Source: Longispora albida DSM 44784 (GTDB taxonomy: Bacteria; Actinomycetota; Actinomycetes; Mycobacteriales; Micromonosporaceae). From it: a stretch of DNA of 64,000 nucleotides. Each line of letters opens with the position of its first letter. Within the stretch, counting starts at the first letter, position 1. Positions 33,801 to 41,537 of the stretch are shown here, in pieces. The notes under the pieces are model-generated. The model saw only the letters and a list, made by a program, of their open reading frames with translations. It had not been told where the DNA came from and ran no database searches. The translations under genes and the position numbers were made by a program. Location: the NCBI RefSeq assembly GCF_000379825.1, contig NZ_KB903817.1, forward strand, positions 1 through 64,000, in the 5' to 3' direction.

Positions 33801-36800
33801 AGACCAACCTGCTCCACCGGCCCGCGGGCACGATCGAGTGGTGGCAGATGGACACCGCCACCTTCGACGACTACGGCCGCGTACTGACAGCCACCGACCC
33901 GATCGGGCGGACCACCACCACCGCATACGGCCCGCAGAACGGCCACCCGACCACAACAGTCACCGTCGATAACGCCGCCGGGCACCGCACCGTCACCACC
34001 ATCGACCCCGCCCACGGGATGCCGCTGACGGTCACCGACCCCAACGGCAAAGTCACCACCACCCAGTACGACCCGCTCGGCCGGCTCACCAAAGCCTGGC
34101 GCGCCAACAGGTCAGACCCCGCGAAACCCGATGTCGCCTACACCTACCACCTGCCGTCGTGCTCGTTCAGCAACAACGTCTACACATGCAGCAACACACC
34201 CCACGTGAAGACGTCCGCGCTGGGCCCGAACGGCAACATCATCGACTCCTACGAGATCTTCGACGGGCGGCTGCGGCCCCGCCAGACCCAGGCCATCACC
34301 CAGGACGGCAAAACGTCCCTGACTGACCAGCACTACGACAACGCCGGCCGGGTATGGCTCACCAACGCCTACAAAGCCGATCGGGTCCCGTCCGGAACCC
34401 TGTACTACGCCGCCGACGCCGAAGTCCCCGTCCAGCACCTCATCACCTACGACACCCTCGGCCGCCCAGTCACCGACACGCTGCGCAGCAAGGGCACCCA
34501 GATCTCCCAGACCCAGACCACCTACGGCGGCGACCGCATCACCATCACCCCGCCAGCCGGCGGCACCGCGAACACGGCGATCAGCGACGCCCGCGGCCGG
34601 ACCACCACACTGCGCGAGTACCTCGGTTCCCAGCCGACCGGCACTTACCAGGACTCCACGTTCGGCTACGACCGGCTCGGGCAGCGGACCACGATCAAGG
34701 ACGTAGACGGCAACACCTGGACTAGCACGTACGACATGCTCGGGCGGATCACCGCGAAGAACGACCCGGACACCGGCAGCACGTCGATGACCTACGACGC
34801 GGCCGGGCAGCTCACCACGGCGACCGACGCGCGCGGTGTGAAACTCGGCTACAACTACGACAACCTCGGCCGCAAGACTGGCGTCCAGAAGGACGTTTCC
34901 GGGACCGTCAAGCTTCTGGCGTCCTGGACGTACGACACCCTCGGTAAGGGCATGCCCGTCTCGTCCTCCCGCTACGAGGGCGCCGACACGTGGACCACCG
35001 CGGTCACGGGCTACAACGACGACTACCAGCCACTCGGCTCATCTATCACCGTCCCGGCCTCCCAGGGAACGCTCGCCGGCACCTACACCGTCAGCGCCAC
35101 CTACAAGACAGACGGTTCTCTTGCCACGCAGACCATGCCCGCCGCCGGTGGCCTTCCCGCAGAAACCCTGACCCACACGTACGCCGACACCGGGCACCCG
35201 CTCACGATGACCGGCCTGGACACCTACGTGTCGGATACCTGGTACCACCACGATGGCGGCGTGTACCAGCGGACTCTGGGCGCTGGAACGAAACGCGTCA
35301 AAATCACCGCTGAGCGGGATGACGCGACGCTCCGGCTCGACAGGACGATCCTGTCTATTGAGCAGGTGCCGGGTTCCTTTGCGGAGGAGTACAAGGAGAA
35401 GTACTCCTACGATCTCGCAGGCAACGTCACAGGCATTGCCGAAACGAAAAACGCGTCGGTCACGGGAACACAGTGCTTCCAATACGACGGCCTCCAGCGG
35501 ATGACCGAAGCGTGGTCCACAAGCTCAGCCTCCTGCCAGGCCACGCCTTCCCAGGGCATCATCGGCGGAGCCGAGCCGTACTGGACGTCCTACACGTTCG
35601 ACAAAGCCGGCAGCCGCAAGGCAGAGACGCGGCACAATGCCAGCGGCGACACCGTCCGCACCTACACCACCCCAGCGGCACTGTCGGCGAAACCGCATTC
35701 ACTGACGAAGATCGACACAAAGATCGGGGCAGGCGCGTCCTCCACGACCGACCAGTTCACCTACGACGCCGCAGGCAACACCAAAACCCACAACGACAAG
35801 ACGTTCACCTGGAACGACTTCGGCAACGTCGCATCCATCACGTCCCCGGCGGCAACCTCGGGCTTCGTGTACGACGCCGACGGAACCCGCGTCCTGCGCA
35901 CCGACGCGACAGGCCGCACCCTGTACCTGGGCGCAACCGAGCTGCACGCCACCGCACTAGACGCCACACCCACCGCCACCCGCACCTACAGCTCCGGCGT
36001 AACCATCGCCGTGCGCACCACCACCGGCGGGCTCACCTGGATGGCCGAAGACCACCACGGCACCGGCCAGGCCACCATCAACGCCACCACCCTCGCCGTC
36101 ACCCGCAAGCGAACCGACCCCTACGGCAACGTACGCGGGACGATCCCAGCCTGGCCCAGCCAGCGCGGATTCGTCGGAGGCATCAACGACCCCGGCACCG
36201 GCTACATCCACATCGGAGCACGCCAGTACGACCCCGCAACAGGCCGATTCCTGTCCGCCGACCCCATCTTCGACGACACCGACCCCCAGTCCTGGCACGG
36301 CTACGCCTACGCCAACAACGCACCCGTCACCAGCTCCGACCCCACCGGCTTGAAGCTGCTCCGCCAGCCTGGAGGCGAACCCGGCGTTGTCGGCGGCGGC
36401 GGAGGTGGGGGTGGAGGCGGCGCTCTGGGCTTCATCAGCCGCCAATGGCGGGCGATCAAGGGCAGCAAGTCAGCCAAACCCAAGCCGAACCCGCCCACCA
36501 TCCGCCCACGGACCCCGACGGAGGTTGAGACGGCAGGCACCCAGTCCCGTGCCCAGCAGAAGCGCTTCGACAGCGAAGCCGCCCGCCGTACCGGCAACAA
36601 CGACCCCAAGACCTCAACTACTACGACAACTACGACCAGAACACCTCGCACCGACCCCAAAATCACCAAGACTGTCAAGAAGCTCGAGAAGGACGGCGTA
36701 GACAAAGCCGATGACGTTGCGGACGACGGGGGCGGCTGCCACAGCTTTGACCCGGCTACCCCGGTTCTTATGGCGGACGGTACGGCAAAGCCGATCGCGG

Positions 36801-37567
36801 ACATCAGAGAAGGTGACCAGGTCACCGCTACTGACCCAGCGACTGGTGACACCACCAGCCAGCCTGTAACGCAACTTCATATCAATCAAGACGAGGAACT
36901 CACCGACCTCACCGTCGCCACTCCAGCCGGTACGACCGCTACCCTCTACACCACCCAGAACCATCCCTTCTGGAACGCCACCACCGGCCAATGGGCACAC
37001 GCAGCTACTCTCCTTCCAGGCGAGCAGCTGCGAACCCCGGCCGGAGAAACCGTTGCGGTCAGAGATGTCCGCAGCTACATCGGCAGCAAGCAGATGCGCG
37101 ACCTGACCGTTGCCGTGATCCATACCTACTACGTGATCGCTGGCGCGACGCCGGTTCTCGTGCACAATGTCAACGGGATCCCCTGCAAGGATGTCCCCAC
37201 GATGGGTAAAGGAATCCCGACCCGGGAGCCAGCTACGGTCGGATCAGCCGCGAGTCACAACTACAAGGAGACGTTCTTCAAGGCGAATCCCGGCCTTCGC
37301 GGTAATGTAGTGGTCCACCACGCGATCGAGCAGCAAGTGCTCAGGAGGTACCCAGGGCTATTCTCCCCAGCCGAGATTCATTCACTACAGAATCTGCGCG
37401 GCATCCCCAAGGGTACTGTCAACAATCGAGCACACCTAAGCGAGATCAGGAAATTGTGGAACGGATTCTATGACTCACATCCGAATCCGTCACGCAAGGA
37501 AGTCCTCGACTTCGCCACTCACGTGGATGATTCACTTGGAAACTTCTTCAAGCCGAGGAGGCGATAG
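30827..37567 (+). CDS. Secreted RHS/YD-repeat polymorphic toxin with Hint and nuclease domains
   Basis: A 2,246-residue exported toxin. GTG 30827 is chosen for the strong GGGGAGGG site just upstream and because it begins a Sec signal peptide (residues 1-28, RRGFAVPIF...GVPALA). A long beta-rich shell (about 30-1000, SpvB-like start SGDFNYSVPMGVP) leads to YD repeats (about 1010-1700) and the RHS core end RFLSADP at 1807-1813. A Hint autoprotease follows: Cys1971 in GCHSFDPATPVLMADG, TTQNHPFW, and the exit VLVHN at 2110-2114. The last 132 residues are the toxin tip with H2164-H2165 and LRGIPKGTVNNRAHL, an HNH-like nuclease candidate. The immunity gene follows 2 bases later. Confidence 0.92.
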   Translation: MLARRGFAVPIFVAAVAFSLLPGVPALAEPGAGAPSLNEKSVPVQPVVPKTLPAPPMPAWQAPAESWPIPGAYEAVVPQSSPELQAGQLAAPSAEAKGSEAGSWSKAGSSAFSVRARKSTSSLAAAEPRTAKEAAAGPPSSVKVIVADRAVAKKAGVPGVLFTVKRSDGVAKPGSVGLGLDYAGFAQALGSDYASRLRLVALPGCALTTPELAQCQTQTPLPDSANAWGDKRVSGTVTAYADQGFSSFADAPSGAYAATTGPGSFTSTPLSMAGEWAAGSQSGDFNYSVPMGVPESAGGLDPKVALSYSSQSTDSRTLSTQGQASWAGEGWDLTMGFIERQFTSCTGKPNPGDLCYASDHVTMNLGGKSTQLIIDQGTGQFKPVNDDGSKVERLNGAANGEGGNGEHWKITTVDGTQYWFGLGGRWGVDNGDVTKSAWMTPVWATDPSHRCYNATYSASHCRRAWRWNLDYVVDARGNSMTLFYERESNWYGAYNNTISYQVDRGGYLSRIEYGTRQGSEGGGAPYRVLFAPAERCFAAVCIGNSAGWPDTPWDLWCQSGTACPNNQSPTFWTSVRLASVTTQYWHPESGAYRQADQWRLKHWFPDPGDLTAPSLWLGSIEHTGGYTSNSLDSPVIYFDGQVLPNRVDYNTAAAAPTMNKYRMWRITPSTGSQTVVTFDPNAASGAGCSVTVQPASADQNDRRCFPQYYTLDPKNIPNGTGWGWFHKYVVASVKEVDVTGGSPDEWWTYNYTNTGSSSTALWRHDENHTQLDYNKRSWNRWQGYTNVLTWHGQGGAVEYSTKTYYRGMNGDRVGTTDGARSVTLKDSWGYTWTDHEYLAGTVREEYAYDNSGATPQARTHAVYDTVGVNTSWQPFWGGHSGYQIRTNATYTDTYIAATGGWRKTITRNTYDSYNLITKAEDLGDETTSADDVCTSTSYARDTARHLIDYVSQTLTTNCAASPADADYLGGSQWKYDGSNFVGAAPVKGNATQTNLLHRPAGTIEWWQMDTATFDDYGRVLTATDPIGRTTTTAYGPQNGHPTTTVTVDNAAGHRTVTTIDPAHGMPLTVTDPNGKVTTTQYDPLGRLTKAWRANRSDPAKPDVAYTYHLPSCSFSNNVYTCSNTPHVKTSALGPNGNIIDSYEIFDGRLRPRQTQAITQDGKTSLTDQHYDNAGRVWLTNAYKADRVPSGTLYYAADAEVPVQHLITYDTLGRPVTDTLRSKGTQISQTQTTYGGDRITITPPAGGTANTAISDARGRTTTLREYLGSQPTGTYQDSTFGYDRLGQRTTIKDVDGNTWTSTYDMLGRITAKNDPDTGSTSMTYDAAGQLTTATDARGVKLGYNYDNLGRKTGVQKDVSGTVKLLASWTYDTLGKGMPVSSSRYEGADTWTTAVTGYNDDYQPLGSSITVPASQGTLAGTYTVSATYKTDGSLATQTMPAAGGLPAETLTHTYADTGHPLTMTGLDTYVSDTWYHHDGGVYQRTLGAGTKRVKITAERDDATLRLDRTILSIEQVPGSFAEEYKEKYSYDLAGNVTGIAETKNASVTGTQCFQYDGLQRMTEAWSTSSASCQATPSQGIIGGAEPYWTSYTFDKAGSRKAETRHNASGDTVRTYTTPAALSAKPHSLTKIDTKIGAGASSTTDQFTYDAAGNTKTHNDKTFTWNDFGNVASITSPAATSGFVYDADGTRVLRTDATGRTLYLGATELHATALDATPTATRTYSSGVTIAVRTTTGGLTWMAEDHHGTGQATINATTLAVTRKRTDPYGNVRGTIPAWPSQRGFVGGINDPGTGYIHIGARQYDPATGRFLSADPIFDDTDPQSWHGYAYANNAPVTSSDPTGLKLLRQPGGEPGVVGGGGGGGGGGALGFISRQWRAIKGSKSAKPKPNPPTIRPRTPTEVETAGTQSRAQQKRFDSEAARRTGNNDPKTSTTTTTTTRTPRTDPKITKTVKKLEKDGVDKADDVADDGGGCHSFDPATPVLMADGTAKPIADIREGDQVTATDPATGDTTSQPVTQLHINQDEELTDLTVATPAGTTATLYTTQNHPFWNATTGQWAHAATLLPGEQLRTPAGETVAVRDVRSYIGSKQMRDLTVAVIHTYYVIAGATPVLVHNVNGIPCKDVPTMGKGIPTREPATVGSAASHNYKETFFKANPGLRGNVVVHHAIEQQVLRRYPGLFSPAEIHSLQNLRGIPKGTVNNRAHLSEIRKLWNGFYDSHPNPSRKEVLDFATHVDDSLGNFFKPRRR

Positions 37568-37569
37568 CT

Positions 37570-38007
37570 ATGTGGCGAGAACTAGTGGAGAGCCTGAGCT
37601 CGGACGCGTCGTTCGGTGAGCCGGCCACCGAAGCTGAGTTGGCTGCTATTGCGGACCGGCTCGGTCAGCAGGTTCCCGAGGAGCTTTCGGCCCTTCTGGG
37701 GGAGGTAGGGACGGTCCAGGACGCGTACGGCACTGACATCGTGTGGCCCGCAGACAGAATTGCGGAAGAAAACAGCGAATTTCGGTCCGATGTCAGCTAT
37801 GGCGAGCTCTACATGCCATTTGACTCGCTGATGTTCTTCGGTGAAGCCGGGGATGGAAGCCGGTTCGCATACGTCCGGCAGCCCGTCCGGCCCGATGTAT
37901 TTGTCTGGGATCATGAAACGGATGGCCGCTGGTGGATCGCCAGCGGGATGCGGGATTTCCTGTCACGCTACTTCGCGGCCGAGGCGCCAGACTGGTACCA
38001 GCGATAG
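37570..38007 (+). CDS. SMI1/KNR4 (SUKH) immunity protein
   Basis: A 145-residue cytoplasmic protein whose first half fits the SUKH fold: TEAELAAIADRLGQQVPEELSALL, then a turn, DIVWPADRIAEEN, and FDSLMFFGEAGDGSRFAYV. SUKH proteins are common immunity partners of nuclease-tipped polymorphic toxins. It starts two bases after the toxin stop, so it is co-transcribed and probably binds and neutralises the C-terminal nuclease of that toxin. GC content is lower than in the neighbours. A strong hairpin terminator closes the pair. Confidence 0.88.
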   Translation: MWRELVESLSSDASFGEPATEAELAAIADRLGQQVPEELSALLGEVGTVQDAYGTDIVWPADRIAEENSEFRSDVSYGELYMPFDSLMFFGEAGDGSRFAYVRQPVRPDVFVWDHETDGRWWIASGMRDFLSRYFAAEAPDWYQR

Positions 38008-38039
38008 CCAAACCGAAATCGGGCGCTAGAGCCGAGAAA

Positions 38040-38076
38040 CTGGCCGCGCCTCCCGCAATATGGGAGGCGCGGCCAG
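38040..38076 (+). terminator. Terminator of the toxin-immunity operon
   Basis: CTGGCCGCGCCTCCC (38040-38054) pairs perfectly with GGGAGGCGCGGCCAG (38062-38076) around GCAATAT. It lies 33 bases after the immunity stop. Confidence 0.88.
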
Positions 38077-38567
38077 GTCGCACTTCTAGCATAAATGCGG
38101 GTAAAGATGGGCAGTAATATCTCCGGGCTAGCCACATCCGCATCTTCCACAGAGTCCTCGGCGCGTAGCAGTGCAGCCGCCGTTCCAGGTTCGCACGCCT
38201 GTGGCCAGGGTGACAGGCAGTGCTCGCTCGCGGGACACGCCGAGGTGCAACTCAGCCCTTCGGCGGATGCTTGGGCCGATCTGAGAGCATGCCTTGAGTG
38301 CCCAGGGTCAACTGTCTGGGCATGTCCACGGTGCGCGGCTCATGACGGTGCCATCGTGGGATTGGTATAGAGCTGGTAGCGGGCTTCCCATGTCGAGGGA
38401 AGGAATCCTCCGGCGGCCGGGGCACCTCAACGGCACGGCATCTGGGTCTCTTACTTCATCAAACCTCCCTGGCTCCGGATGCTGGGTCCTTGCGGAATCG
38501 CTTCTTCGAGCGCATCTGTGCCGAACGGACTTGCGTGCATTCAGGTTGCAAGCCGTACGATCGTCCG
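38077..38567. other. Intergenic stretch, no gene seen
   Basis: About 490 bases between the toxin-operon terminator and the XRE regulator. Frames here are short and lack actinomycete codon bias. It probably holds the regulator promoter and eroded island DNA; nothing specific can be assigned. Confidence 0.5.
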
Positions 38568-39680
38568 ATGCGGACGAAGGCTGAGCGGCAAGCGCTCCGC
38601 CGTGACCTGGTGGCCGGTGGGCATACTGTTGCTGAGATCGCGCGGGTGTTTGAGGCCCGGGGCAGGGTTCGCTGCCGGTTGGCGGCGCGGTGGGCGACAG
38701 GGATGACTCTGCAGGAGGTCGCCGACGCGTGGAACCGTTTGGAGGCAACGGGCCGTGCTCCGATGACGCCGCAGCGGGTTAGCGACTATGAACGCTGGCC
38801 GGAGGGCGGTCGGCGCCCGACTGCCCATGCGTTGCGGATGCTGTCGCGGATATGTGGGATCGGGGTCGACCGCCTGATCGACTCCGCGGATCTGGCGGCC
38901 TGTGATGACCGGCAGATGCTGGAGATGGTCGAGCTAGGAGCGTCCTCCGGCGTTGCCGCGCTTCCCGGGGTCCGCGCTGATCCGGGTGAGTTTGAGGAGT
39001 TCGTGGGGCCGGAGATCGCAAGGTACGGTGCGGCTTTGGTGTACCCGACGTTCCGGCTTACCGACGAGGTGCGCACAGCTGTCGCGGGCCTGAACGAGCA
39101 GCTGCTGTACGAGAAGGAGCAGTCGCCTTTCACCAGGATGCACCGGATTGATGTGCCGGTGGCTGCGGCGGTCAACGACATGAGGGCGCTGGTCTACGCG
39201 GTGGATCTTTTCCAGGTACACCTGCGGGTTTCCTGGACGTTGCAGACGGACACGGATGCGGTGCGCGATCCGGCGCGGAGCATCATCTCGTTCGGCTTGA
39301 GCAGTAACGATTGCACTCACATGTACCTGGAGACTGCCGACTCCCCGCTGTTTGCCATCGTTCCTGACGGGCTGGGCAGCGAGTTCCTGAGGCTCGCCGA
39401 TGGTTCGGAGTATCGCTCGACCGCGGGTGAGCAGTTTGGGATCGTGGTGCGGGCCCGGCCGTTCCCGGATATGCCGGACCGGGTGTGGTTCCTGGTCTCT
39501 GGTCTCGGCCCGCTCGGTACGCCGGGTGCGGCGTGGTATCTGGCTATGAACTGGTGTGAGCTGCACCGGCGGGCAGGGGCTGCTGATTTCGCAGCTGTGG
39601 TCAAGGTACGGCGGTACTCGGAGAAGAGCGCTCAGCTCCAGCATCTTTACGTTGCTGGACGACCAAGGAGAGCATCGTGA
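38568..39680 (+). CDS. XRE-like helix-turn-helix regulator with large sensor domain
   Basis: A 370-residue protein. Residues 1-30 hold a first helix-turn-helix-like segment (HTVAEIARVFEARG) and about 45-105 a Cro/XRE-type one (MTLQEVADAWN, MTPQRVSDYERWPEGGRRPT, ALRMLSRICG). The remaining 260 residues are a mixed alpha/beta domain of unknown type, perhaps ligand-binding. Its last bases overlap the expected start of the next gene (TGA at 39678-39680 within GTGA at 39677), so regulator and PfkB-type kinase form an operon. ATG 38568 has no strong ribosome binding site. Confidence 0.8.
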   Translation: MRTKAERQALRRDLVAGGHTVAEIARVFEARGRVRCRLAARWATGMTLQEVADAWNRLEATGRAPMTPQRVSDYERWPEGGRRPTAHALRMLSRICGIGVDRLIDSADLAACDDRQMLEMVELGASSGVAALPGVRADPGEFEEFVGPEIARYGAALVYPTFRLTDEVRTAVAGLNEQLLYEKEQSPFTRMHRIDVPVAAAVNDMRALVYAVDLFQVHLRVSWTLQTDTDAVRDPARSIISFGLSSNDCTHMYLETADSPLFAIVPDGLGSEFLRLADGSEYRSTAGEQFGIVVRARPFPDMPDRVWFLVSGLGPLGTPGAAWYLAMNWCELHRRAGAADFAAVVKVRRYSEKSAQLQHLYVAGRPRRAS

Positions 39681-40551
39681 CGCAGGGGCTTTCGTCGGGC
39701 TGGCTACCGTGGATCTGGGCTACCTGGTGGCCGGATATCCGATCGAGGACACGAAGGCTACCGCTCTGGACCAGTTCACGGCGGCGGGCGGGCCGGCGAC
39801 CAACGCGGCGGTGACGTTCGGGTTCCTCGGTGGCCAGGCGTGCCTGGCGACGTCGATGGGGCGGCATTGGCTGACCCGGGTGGTGCGCGAGGATCTGGAG
39901 CAGCACGGTGTGGCGGTCACGGACCTGACGCCAGACACTGAGGGTGCCCCGCCGGCGTCGTCGATCATCGTGGCGGAGGCAACCGCGAGCCGGACCATCG
40001 TGTCGCTGGACGCCACCCGGACCCACGCACCCGCCCCGGCAGACCCGCGAGCATTGCTCGGCGGTGCCAGGATCGTTCTGGTCGACGGTCACCTGACCGA
40101 GCCCTGTGCCGCCCTCGCCGAGACTGCCCGCGCGGCCGGGGTACCGGTCGTGTTCGACGGAGGACGGTGGCGTGCCAGCCACAAAGACCTGCTGGGTCAC
40201 GTGAGCGTGGCGATCTGCTCGAACCGGTTCGATCCGCCGGACGCTGGCGGTGACGTGCACGCCTACCTGCACGACCTCGGAGTGCAGCATGTGGCGATCA
40301 CCAGCGGTGAAGCACCGATCCGCTGGTCCTCGGCCTCCGGAGACACCGGCGTGATCAAGCCGCCTGTCATCCGGGCTGCTGACACTCTCGGGGCTGGGGA
40401 CATCTTCCACGGCGCGTTCAGCTACTACTTCGCCGCCGGGTATCCCTTTCCGCGAGCCTTGGAAGCTGCTTCGATCGTGGCGGCGTCATCGTGCGAATCG
40501 TTCGGCACCCGGTCATGGATGGTGGCGGGGCGCGAAAAGTATGCCGCCTAG
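39677..40551 (+). CDS. PfkB family carbohydrate kinase, frameshift at start
   Basis: A sugar/nucleoside kinase of the ribokinase superfamily: VGLATVDLGYL at the start, the substrate-side glycines AAGGPATNAAVTFGFLGG, and the catalytic anion hole ADTLGAGDIFHGAF with the base Asp. The natural start, a GTG at 39677 with AAGGAG eight bases upstream, is out of frame with the protein: one extra base in the G-run at 39685-39688 would join GTG ACG CAG GGG to the conserved frame. As it stands, the only in-frame entry is a poor TTG at 39652 without a ribosome binding site. It is therefore a frameshifted gene, a sequencing slip, or a case of slippage. Confidence 0.75.
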
Positions 40552-40691
40552 TATTCGACCGGCCCCAGTACAAGGTCAGCATTCCGCCGCGTGGTCTCGA
40601 TAATCATCGCGTTCGGCAGATCCGTCCTCGTGATCTTCGCGTCCGCGTCCTGGACGCTCCGCCCGGTGGACAGGTGCCGGTCTCGCAGCCT
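40552..40691. other. Short gap before repeat copy 2
   Basis: 140 bases with no gene. Its end (GGTCTCGCAGCCTCTACCA) is only faintly like the tRNA T-arm and acceptor, so a tRNA remnant here is doubtful. Confidence 0.4.
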
Positions 40692-41102
40692 CTACCACGT
40701 TGACCTGCGTAAACACGGTTTCTCCCTGCGGGAGCGTGCCCGTTTTGCGGGCCGTGGTGCTCCTAGGGTGCTCCTCCGTTGTGCAGCTGTTAGTCCGGTG
40801 GGGCTGAGCATGGTGCTGCTGGCGGCTGGTTGGTCCACGTTTCTGGGGCGTATGTGCGGCGGCTGGCTCGGAATGCGGGAGGGCTGGCTGGACTTTCCGA
40901 AGCCGCTGCGGGTTGTATCCCGGCTGGCGTTGGGGCCGGGATGCGTCACCTGGCGGTCGTGGCCTGTGATGCTGGCGGGGTTCGTGGCCCGGCGTGATGG
41001 TTTGCGCGTGCTGGATCGCGGGTGGGTCCTCGATGGCACGGTTGGTCTAGCACCTGTTAGGAAACTTGTTGGGCTCTCCTGCCCCGTAGCTTGGGTGAAG
41101 TC
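40692..41102. repeat. Accessory-region direct repeat, copy 2
   Basis: It matches 28463-28828 from the tRNA-proximal CTACCACGTTGACCTGCG through the paired GTGCTCC boxes to CCGTAGCTTGGG. The copy contains an insertion of about 45 bases relative to copy 1 near 40970-41020. It encodes, on the minus strand, a fragment resembling the C terminus of the membrane protein at 28677. With copy 1 it brackets 12.2 kb. Confidence 0.85.
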
Positions 41103-41165
41103 ACGAGTCGCCAGATCGAAGGCGTTAGCCGCTAGAGGCAGGGCTTTTAGCGATAAAACCAGGTA

Positions 41166-41212
41166 CTGGGCTCATAACCCAGAGGGCACAGGTTCAAATC
41201 CTGTCCCCGCTA
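41166..41212 (+). tRNA. 3' fragment of an initiator-like tRNA (CAU)
   Basis: An anticodon arm CTGGG-CTCATAA-CCCAG, variable loop, T-arm ACAGG-TTCAAAT-CCTGT and 3' acceptor strand CCCCGCT are all present and match actinomycete tRNA-fMet. The required 5' acceptor strand (AGCGGGG) and D-arm are missing upstream. It is therefore not a functional tRNA but a 3' remnant, as left at the far end of an element that integrates into a tRNA gene. Confidence 0.75.
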
Positions 41213-41433
41213 CTGAAGTAAGTGCAGGTCAGGACCTAGATTCCATTGATTGGAATCTAGGTGGGTGGTGGCTTCGATCGCGGTGAGCACCGTGCCGAGG
41301 AAGTTGGTGGCCTCGTCCGGGGCCCGCTCGTTGAGCAGGCTCATGGCCGCGGTCAGGTTCGGCAGCACGGTGTCGGCGATGTCGGCCACGTCCGCAGGGT
41401 GGCCTTGTCCTGGTCGGAAAGGGTGACGGACAT
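41210..41433 (-). pseudogene. Frameshifted small gene beside MerR
   Basis: An ATG at 41433 with a strong GGAG site begins MSVTLSDQDKATL, then the frame breaks near 41393. In the next frame the coding pattern continues as ADVADIADTVLPNLTAAM and on through DEATNFLGTVLTAIEAT, ending at a TAG (41210-41212) inside the tRNA remnant. One missing base restores a single frame. The 3' end has probably been replaced by the integration scar. The original function is unknown. Confidence 0.6.
41235..41261. repeat. Perfect 11-bp inverted repeat
   Basis: CCTAGATTCCA (41235-41245) and TGGAATCTAGG (41251-41261) flank TTGAT, just beside the tRNA remnant and within the broken small gene. It is AT-richer than the flanks and may be a recombinase-arm site or terminator. 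Confidence 0.6.
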
Positions 41434-41537
41434 TGTTGCTCCTTCAGTCGATGAGGACGCGTTGTTCGCTGTTGCATCCACTATCAGCAGCTGACCTGTC
41501 ACCGCCCTGCTAGCGTCCTGACACGGTCCTCTGACGG

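Noticed and set aside
36376-36430. Glycine-coding tract (GGCGGC repeats) in the RHS toxin as a simple repeat or CRISPR-like array
   Set aside because: It is a short Gly linker after the RHS core, in frame and without spacer structure; no CRISPR array exists in the window.
40660-40700. tRNA T-arm remnant before repeat copy 2
   Set aside because: Only CTACCA and scattered bases match the tRNA end; the similarity is too weak to call, unlike the clear match at 44952.
40591-41286. Plus-strand frame through repeat copy 2 (MVLLAAGWST...)
   Set aside because: Copy 1 of the repeat breaks the same frame by indels, and the frame runs through the tRNA remnant, so it is not conserved coding sequence.
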